Source: JABILX01 sp041648305
GTDB taxonomy: Bacteria; Patescibacteriota; Gracilibacteria; UBA1369; LOWO2-01-FULL-3
Reading direction: 5' to 3'
Assembly: GCA_041648305.1 (NCBI GenBank)
Contig: JBAZPI010000013.1
Span: 1 to 22,842, forward strand
Length of the DNA stretch: 22,842 nt
The position numbers and the translations under genes were made by a program. Below are positions 1 to 6,113 of the stretch, in pieces (position 1 is the first letter of the stretch; each line of letters begins with the position of its first letter). The notes beneath the pieces are model-generated. The model had not been told where the DNA came from, did not search any database, and saw only the letters and a program-made list of their open reading frames with translations.

Positions 1-275
1 TTTGTAATAAAAAGCTGTAGCTGCTACTACGTAGAAGGCTGTTGTTCCTGCTATCCCCCAAATTACCAAGCGTAAGCGCGGGGAAGTTTTTGTTTTAACG
101 AAGCCGAAGTATGAAAGCGCCAAGCAAATTAAAAATCCGATTCCTATTCCGTATGTGTGTAGAAGATTTATGCCTAAAGAAAGGATTGAGGTCGACATCA
201 ATATTCCTCCCAAGATGTATGAGATTTTTGCAAAGATGGTTGGCTGGCCCGGGACTTTTTTTATGCGTATTTCCA
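1..275 (-). CDS. Membrane protein, C-terminus cut by window edge
   Basis: The frame is open from an ATG at 273-275 to the window edge, giving 91 codons. The product starts MEIRIKKVPGQPTIF and holds at least two hydrophobic stretches (about residues 19-35 and 43-58) separated by a glycine-rich turn; another hydrophobic segment begins near the cut end. This indicates a small integral membrane protein. It begins 23 nt after the purQ stop on the same strand, so it is probably read from the same transcript. A second in-frame ATG at 196-198 has the only clear Shine-Dalgarno-like GGAGG near a start in this window, 7 nt upstream, but starting there would cut the first hydrophobic segment, so I prefer 275. 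No family is recognised and no link to purine synthesis is visible. Confidence 0.6.
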
Positions 276-298
276 TTCTACGAAGCCGTTAGGCGAGT

Positions 299-1102
299 TT
301 ACGCGAAGTATTTTACCGCGTTTCTGAAAATTTTCATACCTTCTCCTTCTTCCGGCAGCGGTTCTCCTTTGCGTTTTAGCTCTTCCTTGATGCGTGTCCA
401 ATATGGGTGGTTCGTGAAGCAATGGAAGCGTTCGGGGTGTGGCATCATACCTAAAATTCGGCCTGAAGGATCTGTGATCGCTGCGATGTCTTCGAGCGCT
501 CCGTTTGGATTAAATGGGAAAACTCTATCGGCAGGGGAGCCATCCTCCATCACGTAACGGAATACTATCTGATCGTTGTCTTTTAAGGTTTGTAGAATTT
601 CCGGTGTGGTGTAGAAATTTCCCTCGCCATGAGCTACCGGAATAAATAAGCGATCTATATCGCGAGTCCAAACGCATTTCTTCGATTCGTTTTTTACATG
701 GATCCATCGGCATTCGTATCTTGCCGTGGTGTTCCACATGAGGGCTACTTCACGGACTCCGTATTCTTTGGTTGCCGGGACGAGTCCCAAGTTTGAAAGC
801 ATTTGAAAGCCGTTACATATACCGATTACGAGCTTGTCTTGTTTTGCAAATGCGAGAATCTCTTCGTTGAGGTTATTGAGGATGCGGTTTGAAAGTGCGT
901 TGCCAGCTCCCGTATCGTCTCCATATGAAAATCCGCCCGGGATTGCGAGAATTTGATAGTCACTAAGATGTTTGTGGCCGTCGATGAGATCGTTTACATG
1001 AACTATTGTTGAAGATGCTCCCGCTTTGTTGAAAACATATGCGGTTTCCTCTTCGCAATTTATTCCGTATCCCGTTAGTATTAGTGCTTGTGGTGTGGGC
1101 AT
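299..1102 (-). CDS. purQ: Phosphoribosylformylglycinamidine synthase, glutaminase subunit PurQ
   Basis: This 267-residue class I glutamine amidotransferase releases ammonia from glutamine for FGAR amidation, the fourth step of de novo purine synthesis, and works in the cytosol with PurSL. The nucleophile is Cys96 in GICNGFQML and the His/Glu pair is His222/Glu224 in MPHPER. An N-terminal nucleotide-fold strand (ALILTGYGIN) and the IPGGFSYGDD loop are also typical of PurQ. It is longer than the roughly 227-residue Bacillus-type PurQ because of a C-terminal extension after residue 230, as in the longer PurQ that partners fused PurSL. It lies 58 nt downstream of purSL on the same strand, so the two are probably cotranscribed. 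The start has no Shine-Dalgarno sequence; the stop is TAA. Confidence 0.95.
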   Translation of the reverse strand: MPTPQALILTGYGINCEEETAYVFNKAGASSTIVHVNDLIDGHKHLSDYQILAIPGGFSYGDDTGAGNALSNRILNNLNEEILAFAKQDKLVIGICNGFQMLSNLGLVPATKEYGVREVALMWNTTARYECRWIHVKNESKKCVWTRDIDRLFIPVAHGEGNFYTTPEILQTLKDNDQIVFRYVMEDGSPADRVFPFNPNGALEDIAAITDPSGRILGMMPHPERFHCFTNHPYWTRIKEELKRKGEPLPEEGEGMKIFRNAVKYFA

Positions 1103-1160
1103 AATGAGTTGCTTTTTTTATGTAGTTGGCGCAATTAGGTTGGCTCCGTCTGAAGCCGGA

Positions 1161-4100
1161 CTAACCTCTTGCGCTAAATGTTGATTTGTATGCTTTGTCC
1201 AAGTCTTTAATGCTTAGATTGATAATCTCTTTATCGCTGTTTTTTATTATGAGTGATGGACCCTCGATGACGCGGCCTATTTCAGCAAAAATGTGTTTAG
1301 CCAGAACTTTTTCGAAACGAGCTTTGTTCTTTGGGTTTATTGTGACTAAAAATCTACTTTGGGTCTCGGAGAAAAGTAGGTAATCGTTGCGGAGGGATTC
1401 TTTAGTTGGGACTTTCGAGATGTCGATTTCGAGGCCGAGCTGGCCACTTATTACTTTCTTCGCGAGCCCAATGCCCACTCCGCCGAATACCAAACTCAAT
1501 GATGACGCGAGAAGTTCTTTATCGACTGCTTTTTTGAATGTTTTGTAAAGTTTGTATGACGCTGAAGCGTCTGCTACTTGCGGCACGTTTTTGCCGACTA
1601 GGCCTTTTTCGACGTAGTCGTAGTACTCGCTGGCGCCGAGTTCGTCTTTTGTTTCGCCGATGATGTAGACCAAATCGCCAATCACTTTCGGATCCATTGT
1701 TACAGCTTTTTTGACATCATCTATTACTCCGAGCGAGGATATCAGGAGGGTTGGCGGAACTGAGATTTTGGCTGGATTACCTTTTGCGTCGAATCCTTTG
1801 AAGTCGTTGAACATTGAGTCTTTGCCTGAGATAAAAGGGGTTCCGTACGTTGTTGAGTAGTCGTAGCAAGCTTGGACGGACGCTTTCAATTGGCCGAGGC
1901 GTTCTTCTTCGTCTGAGCTACACCAACAGAAATTGTCCATTAATGCTATGTAATCTACGTCTGCGCCGAGGGAGACTGCATTTCTGACCGCTGTATCGAT
2001 AGCGCAGGCAGCCATGTGATATGTGTCGATGTCGCTGTAACGTGGGTTGATTCCTTGTGACATTATTATGGCGCGTGAACTTCCGAGGATCGGAGTGACT
2101 GCGGATGCGGAGTTATTCACTTGCCCCGGGCCTTGCAGTGGATATATAGCCGTCATTCCTTGCACCATGTGGTCGTACTGATAGCTTATGTAGCTCCAAC
2201 TGCAAATGTTTTTGCGCTTTAGCATGTCGAGGAGAGTTTGGTTTAAATCTGCCGGCTCTTGAAATGATGGTTCCGGGTTATTTGGTCTCGTGTATACGCT
2301 TGTCAGGTGTTTTTCGGGCAATCCTTCGTGAAGGAATTCCATGCCTATGTCCATGATTGGCGTTCCATTCATGGTTACGACACATCTTCCTGAATCCGTG
2401 AATTCTCCGATGACTGTCGCTTCGACTCCGCGGCGTTCCATGAGGTTACAAAGTTCATCGAGTTTTTCTGGGGGGACCGACATTGTCATTCTTTCTTGCG
2501 ATTCGGAGATCCAAATTTTCCATGGCTCTAAGTTCGGGTATTTTGTCGGAACTTTATCCAGTTCAACGATGCAGCCGCCGCATTCTTTGGCCATCTCTGC
2601 TACTGAGCAGGAAAGTCCGCCGGCGCCATTGTCTGTTATTGAGTTGTATAAGTTTAAATCGCGTGCTTCTTTTACGATGGCGTCCGACATTTTCTTTTGT
2701 GTGATTGGATCGCCGATCTGAACTGCTGCCGCCGGGCTTCCTTCGTTCAATGCCTCTGATGAAAAAGTTGCTCCGTGTATGCCGTCCTGACCTACGCGGC
2801 CGCCGAGCATTACGATTTTGTCGCTTGCCATTGCCTTCTTCTCCCAACTTGGGAACCTCTGAAAAACGCGTAATGCTGTGTCGATTTCGGAGTTTCCTTG
2901 TCGCCGTACATGTCCGTACGGCTCCTGCGTAACCTCCTCATCTCCTTGCATTCCATCGTTTTTCAGAGGTTCCCTTGGTTTGCCGTTTATTTCGCGGGGA
3001 ATAAGTCCGATCGTGCCTACGAAGATTAAGGGTTTCCCTTTGTATCTGTCATCGAAATACTCCCAGCCTTGGGGAGTTGGAATCCCCGAGCAGTTGCCTC
3101 CTGCGTTGACACCGGCAACAACTCCGTCGATGATACGACGCGGAGAGAGCATTTGGTTTTTGAGTTCTTTATCTTTATAGAGAGGTTCTTTGTCATCCGG
3201 ATCCGCGAAGCAATATCCATATTTATTCGCGATTGGTTTTGCGCCTTTCCCGAAGCCGATTGTGTCGCGGTTGACTCCGACTATGCCGGTTATTGCGCCT
3301 CCGAACGGATCGAGGGCCGATGGGCTGTTGTGAGTTTCCGCTTTGTCCGTCACAATCCAGTTTCCGTCGAAAATTATTCCGCCGGAATTGTCCTTGAATA
3401 CCGATACGCAAAAATCATTTTTACCTTTGTGTTTACGAATTTTGTTTGTTGCTTTCTTAATCAAGCCCTTGTATAGGCCATCCGGTAGATCGTCATCCAT
3501 CGAAGCCGCAAAAATTGTGTGTTTGCAATGTTCCGACCAGGTTTGTGCTAGAGATTCGAGTTCGAGGTCGGTTGGAGAGCGTTTTTCCTTTTTGAAATAG
3601 TCGCGGATTACGTGGAGAGAGTCTAATTCCAGGGCGAGCGGGCCCCTTCTGGAACCGTCGGGATTTGCTATTCCTTTTTTGCCAAGTTCGGCGAGATTTT
3701 CGTCAGTCATTTGGTTCAAATCAATAATATCCGCTTTTTGCTCTGTCTGGAGATGAACGCGTGGGACGATGATGTCCATACCGTTCTCTGAAGCGAAGCG
3801 TTCGTGTGATTTTATGTGAGCGCGTTCGATCAGGGGATTGAAGAGTGTGTTTGCTATTTTTTCAATCTCTTTTTCTTTGAGCGCCGGGTCTTTTATTAAG
3901 AAAAGTTTTGATGTGAATACGCCTTCTTTTTCCAAGTCAAATTTTGTTTTCAAAAGATCTTCGATAGTTTCTCTGGCTGTTGTTCCGACATTGTCGGTTA
4001 CTCCCGGAAGGAAGCCGATTTCGATAGCCCAGTCAAAAGAAGTCTCGGTTTCGTGAGAGTCGATGCGGAAGTTTTGCGAAATTGGATTGTGTAAGGCGTT

Positions 4101-4265
4101 GGCGATGTTTTTCAATTCGTGTTCGGAAAGGTGTTTTTCTATCGTGTAGACTTCGATGACTTTGCAGTCGACGACTTTAATCTTATTCAACTGCACTTTT
4201 GAGCGCATGTCATTAACGGAGGTTTTGATCTCGATTCTGTGTGTGTGATGCGAAGAATGCGGCAT
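1161..4265 (-). CDS. purL: Phosphoribosylformylglycinamidine synthase, fused PurS-PurL, with an in-frame inserted element
   Basis: This 1034-residue protein is the ATP-dependent synthetase half of FGAM synthase. The N-terminal ~170 residues hold PurS-like sequence, including GFLPGVTDNVGTTA at about 84-97, so a separate purS is not needed. The PurL part follows with TWSEHC (242-247), ETHNSPSALDPFGG (310-323), GGRVGQDGIHGATFSS (488-503) and ITDNGAGGLS (543-552). Residues 431-472 match no PurL sequence I know and are encoded by palindromic element A. Removing them joins GKP directly to SWEKK, just before the conserved GGRVG motif, so the ancestral protein had about 992 residues. The enzyme is probably still made, because the frame is intact over the whole length and purQ follows. 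The stop is TAG. A candidate promoter lies at 4302-4330. Confidence 0.95.
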   Translation of the reverse strand: MPHSSHHTHRIEIKTSVNDMRSKVQLNKIKVVDCKVIEVYTIEKHLSEHELKNIANALHNPISQNFRIDSHETETSFDWAIEIGFLPGVTDNVGTTARETIEDLLKTKFDLEKEGVFTSKLFLIKDPALKEKEIEKIANTLFNPLIERAHIKSHERFASENGMDIIVPRVHLQTEQKADIIDLNQMTDENLAELGKKGIANPDGSRRGPLALELDSLHVIRDYFKKEKRSPTDLELESLAQTWSEHCKHTIFAASMDDDLPDGLYKGLIKKATNKIRKHKGKNDFCVSVFKDNSGGIIFDGNWIVTDKAETHNSPSALDPFGGAITGIVGVNRDTIGFGKGAKPIANKYGYCFADPDDKEPLYKDKELKNQMLSPRRIIDGVVAGVNAGGNCSGIPTPQGWEYFDDRYKGKPLIFVGTIGLIPREINGKPREPLKNDGMQGDEEVTQEPYGHVRRQGNSEIDTALRVFQRFPSWEKKAMASDKIVMLGGRVGQDGIHGATFSSEALNEGSPAAAVQIGDPITQKKMSDAIVKEARDLNLYNSITDNGAGGLSCSVAEMAKECGGCIVELDKVPTKYPNLEPWKIWISESQERMTMSVPPEKLDELCNLMERRGVEATVIGEFTDSGRCVVTMNGTPIMDIGMEFLHEGLPEKHLTSVYTRPNNPEPSFQEPADLNQTLLDMLKRKNICSWSYISYQYDHMVQGMTAIYPLQGPGQVNNSASAVTPILGSSRAIIMSQGINPRYSDIDTYHMAACAIDTAVRNAVSLGADVDYIALMDNFCWCSSDEEERLGQLKASVQACYDYSTTYGTPFISGKDSMFNDFKGFDAKGNPAKISVPPTLLISSLGVIDDVKKAVTMDPKVIGDLVYIIGETKDELGASEYYDYVEKGLVGKNVPQVADASASYKLYKTFKKAVDKELLASSLSLVFGGVGIGLAKKVISGQLGLEIDISKVPTKESLRNDYLLFSETQSRFLVTINPKNKARFEKVLAKHIFAEIGRVIEGPSLIIKNSDKEIINLSIKDLDKAYKSTFSARG
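2851..2974. mobile_element. Palindromic MITE-like element, copy A, inside purSL
   Basis: The 124-bp segment is bounded by a perfect 17-bp inverted repeat, GGGAACCTCTGAAAAAC at 2851-2867 and its complement at 2958-2974. Its middle can form a stem GCCGTAC/GTACGGC around 2912-2931. TT flanks both ends (2849-2850 and 2975-2976), consistent with a 2-bp target duplication. Element plus duplication is 126 bp, which adds exactly 42 codons to purSL without a stop. It is nearly identical to copy C at 14863 apart from a middle block (32 bp here, 5 bp there). No transposase is encoded, so it would be non-autonomous. That it is mobile is inferred from its ends and flanks. Confidence 0.85.
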
Positions 4266-4301
4266 TTTCGTGGTTAGAAAACAACCCGGGAAACATCTCG
4301 T

Positions 4302-4330
4302 AGTTTAGTGATTTTTGGAGTGGTTTGCAA
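4302..4330 (-). promoter_or_regulatory. Candidate promoter of purSL
   Basis: Read on the minus strand, TTGCAA (4325-4330) and TAAACT (4302-4307) are separated by 17 bp. Each matches four of six bases of the sigma70 consensus. It would give a leader of about 30 nt before the purSL ATG. The outer edge of the -35 box is the flank of palindromic element B. Confidence 0.4.
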
Positions 4331-4494
4331 AGGAACCTCTGAAAAACATCTTAAAAGCTGCAATTTTTGTGTTTTGGCTACAAACGTTTCACCGCTCATC
4401 GCCGTATCAAACCTGATACGTCTATTTCGCGTTTTAACGTTTTCGCTCAAAATACAAAAATTTCGCTTCAATAATCTGTTTTTCAGAGGTTCCC
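4331..4494. mobile_element. Palindromic MITE-like element, copy B, between the lipoprotein gene and purSL
   Basis: This 164-bp segment has the same 17-bp ends as copy A; the left end differs at one base (AGGAACC at 4331) and the right end at 4478-4494 is exact. AA flanks both sides (4329-4330 and 4495-4496). Unlike A, the whole element is a long imperfect palindrome: AATTTTTGTGTTTTG on the left pairs with AATTTTTGTATTTTG read from the right, AAACGTT recurs on both arms, and the centre is CGTATCA-AACC-TGATACG. It would form a long hairpin in RNA, and it lies 4 nt after the lipoprotein stop codon, so it could act as that gene's terminator. Its interior is unrelated to A and C. Confidence 0.8.
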
Positions 4495-4498
4495 AAAT

Positions 4499-5032
4499 CT
4501 ATTCCAGCCTGAAGCTTTCACATATTTTTTTGAAAGTTTCTTGGTACTTGTCGTAATCAGCTGCTAATGATGATCCACCGATCAAGTAAGCAACGGTTCC
4601 ATCGATAACGATGTAGGCAATTGATTCCAAATCTTGTTCACCCATTGTGTAGGCGTATGTGAACCAGAGAGCTTCTTTATCGTTGATTGTGACTTTTGTG
4701 GTTTCTGATGCTTTGTAGTTATCCAGCATTGCTCCTGCAGCTGCTACTCCGACTTTGAAATAATCGTCAAGGCTCATGATCATCGGTAATTCCTCGGTCG
4801 TAATTGTTACGTTGTCGCTAAATATGTCTTCGGCGCCTTCAAGCGGGCTCATGATTGCGACTGTTGTTCCCATCAATCCTTCGCTGGTACTCCAGCTATC
4901 CGGGACTTCGATTGAGAAACTGTATTTGTCTTCGTAGTAGTAGCGGCCTTCTTCTTTTTGCACGCAGGCGGTTAAAGAGAGTACGCTTAAAATGAGAGCG
5001 GCGCTCAGGAGGATGGTTGTGATTTTTTTCAT
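4499..5032 (-). CDS. PsbP/DcrB-like lipoprotein
   Basis: The 177-residue product has a classic lipoprotein signal: MKK, a hydrophobic stretch at residues 5-19 and a lipobox LTAC with Cys23 as the lipidation site. The mature part starts EEGRYYYEDKYSFSIEVPDSW and ends ICESFRLE, a pattern of PsbP- or DcrB-like domains: an antiparallel sheet that opens with 'Y.FSI..P..W' and closes with a helix ending 'SF.L'. It would be anchored outside the cytoplasmic membrane; its substrate or partner is unknown. The gene is separate from purSL, since palindromic element B and a candidate promoter lie between them. A TATAAT box lies 33 nt upstream. The stop is TAG. Confidence 0.8.
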   Translation of the reverse strand: MKKITTILLSAALILSVLSLTACVQKEEGRYYYEDKYSFSIEVPDSWSTSEGLMGTTVAIMSPLEGAEDIFSDNVTITTEELPMIMSLDDYFKVGVAAAGAMLDNYKASETTKVTINDKEALWFTYAYTMGEQDLESIAYIVIDGTVAYLIGGSSLAADYDKYQETFKKICESFRLE

Positions 5033-5064
5033 TGGTGAGGGTTATGATATGCCGAGCACGGGGG

Positions 5065-5070
5065 ATTATA
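5065..5070 (-). promoter_or_regulatory. Candidate -10 box of the lipoprotein gene
   Basis: A perfect TATAAT on the minus strand sits 33 nt before the ATG. I see no good -35 hexamer at 16-18 bp spacing, so the call rests on the -10 box alone. Confidence 0.3.
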
Positions 5071-5133
5071 CACTGTTTGTTGGTTTTATGCTATCGCCTG
5101 AGAGGAGATTGAGTTTACTTCTCGAAAATCGGC

Positions 5134-5979
5134 TTATCCAACAAGCATAACGGTATTAAACCAAGCAGTTGCAGCCTCTTTGTAAGCGTCTCCTTCCGGA
5201 CCGCCTTCTGCTTCACTGAACTGAGTCGGGACAGGATGTCGCGGCATATATCGTCCAGGAGCAGTCGTCCACATAGTTTTAACATCTTTTTGGGCGGGAT
5301 CTGTCGGGCCAAAGACCATGAATAATTTATTAGTTGGTCGCTTCGGGGCTTTCACGGTTGGCACTAAAACCGCACCACCTCTTATTACTTGAAATTGGAT
5401 TTTACAATCTGGATTTTCGCTGGCAAATTTTGCGACAAATGCCTGTCTTGCTCCTTGGTCACCAATTTTATTTAATTGCGTTACTTCTTCTCTATAACGT
5501 TGAGCAGCATCAATATCACTTTGTGTGATCACACCATCAGTTAAAAGCTCTTGCATGGTTGCAAGTCCCTCAGTTCCCATCTTTTTACCCATATCCATAT
5601 CAAAGGCAGAAGGCCCCGGAGTATCAGTAATACCTGCTGGCAATTTGTCTGCGACATCCGCCAACAGAGCTTCGAGTGAGGGAAAATCAAAATGACTGCC
5701 CGGCTCAGTTCCTTTAATGTGTAGATTGTCAACATGGCCGGCGGTAGCTGCTGACACGGTTAATTTTTTACCTTCGTTGCCTTCAAATGTGTGAAAAGGA
5801 GTTGAAGCAGCTATTTCTTCTTCCCTTCCATCAGCAGTGGTTACTTTCACTTTAACAGGTGGTTTCCAAGGTTTGCTTTGGTCAACCTCAGTTACCTCAA
5901 CCTTTTGAAAGCCTTTATATTTAGGCTCTGAAAGAAGCGTATAATTGCCCCTTTCTGTTTCCGCAGAATTTATGCCCAT
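5134..5979 (-). CDS. Unrecognised 281-residue protein
   Basis: I do not recognise this protein. It has no signal peptide or membrane segment, so it is probably cytoplasmic. The N-terminal ~75 residues are rich in Val, Thr and Lys alternations (KVEVTEVDQS, VKVKVTTADGREEEI) that suggest a beta-sheet domain. The middle (about 95-185) looks helical and includes GVITQSDIDAAQRYREEV. The C-terminal third has a beta-like stretch followed by LFMVFGPT, MWTTAPGRYMPRHP and the terminal WFNTVMLVG, which look like conserved core motifs. It is transcribed divergently from the DHH-like/HD module at 6114-10197, from a 134-bp gap with promoter signals both ways, so it could belong to that module. The stop is TAA. 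It is a real gene by length and an uninterrupted frame, but no function can be assigned. Confidence 0.75.
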   Translation of the reverse strand: MGINSAETERGNYTLLSEPKYKGFQKVEVTEVDQSKPWKPPVKVKVTTADGREEEIAASTPFHTFEGNEGKKLTVSAATAGHVDNLHIKGTEPGSHFDFPSLEALLADVADKLPAGITDTPGPSAFDMDMGKKMGTEGLATMQELLTDGVITQSDIDAAQRYREEVTQLNKIGDQGARQAFVAKFASENPDCKIQFQVIRGGAVLVPTVKAPKRPTNKLFMVFGPTDPAQKDVKTMWTTAPGRYMPRHPVPTQFSEAEGGPEGDAYKEAATAWFNTVMLVG

Positions 5980-5995
5980 ATTGTGAATTGGTTAA

Positions 5996-6036
5996 ATTAT
6001 AAAACAATTATAACATATTCCAACCGTAGTCCGCAA
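5996..6036 (-). promoter_or_regulatory. Candidate promoter(s) of the 281-residue gene
   Basis: Read on the minus strand, TTGCGG (6031-6036) lies 18 bp before a perfect TATAAT (6007-6012). A second perfect TATAAT follows at 5996-6001, 16 bp before the start codon. The outer box would give a leader of about 20 nt and the inner one a nearly leaderless message. Confidence 0.5.
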
Positions 6037-6059
6037 CAAGAATGGCTCAAGGATACTTC

Positions 6060-6088
6060 TTTACAGGTTGCAGGTTTTGTTGTATAAT
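6060..6088 (+). promoter_or_regulatory. Promoter of the DHH-like/HD two-gene module
   Basis: TTTACA (6060-6065) and a perfect TATAAT (6083-6088) are separated by 17 bp, a near-consensus sigma70 promoter. Transcription would begin near 6095. This decides the start of the next gene: an upstream in-frame ATG at 6042 lies before the promoter. The -35 box opens the 10-mer TTTACAGGTT, which also occurs twice upstream of the pilus operon. Confidence 0.75.
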
Positions 6089-6113
6089 TACGGTAGTAAT
6101 TGTAACTCATTTT

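Noticed and set aside
1..198. Start of the edge membrane protein at 198, with a GGAGG 7 nt upstream
   Set aside because: It would remove most of the first hydrophobic helix, and other genes here do not use Shine-Dalgarno sites. It remains possible.
2878..3180. Plus-strand open frame sharing the peptide SYGSCVTSSSPCIPSFF-like sequence with another at 14828-15049
   Set aside because: The similarity comes entirely from element copies A and C, which have the same DNA. The frame lies antisense to purSL and has no promoter or conserved flanks.
4308..4556. Plus-strand frame across element B
   Set aside because: It spans the palindrome and the end of the lipoprotein gene, has no recognisable product, and is explained by AT-rich inverted repeats.
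5134..5420. Toxin (RNase, BECR-like) domain at the C-terminus of the 281-residue protein
   Set aside because: The 'TTAPGRYMP' segment is only faintly similar to such motifs, with no catalytic set or immunity gene visible.
6042..6113. Longer N-terminus for the 790-residue protein, starting at 6042
   Set aside because: The in-frame ATG at 6042 lies upstream of the TTTACA-N17-TATAAT promoter, so the message would begin near 6095. The added residues also look unlike a conserved domain or signal peptide.
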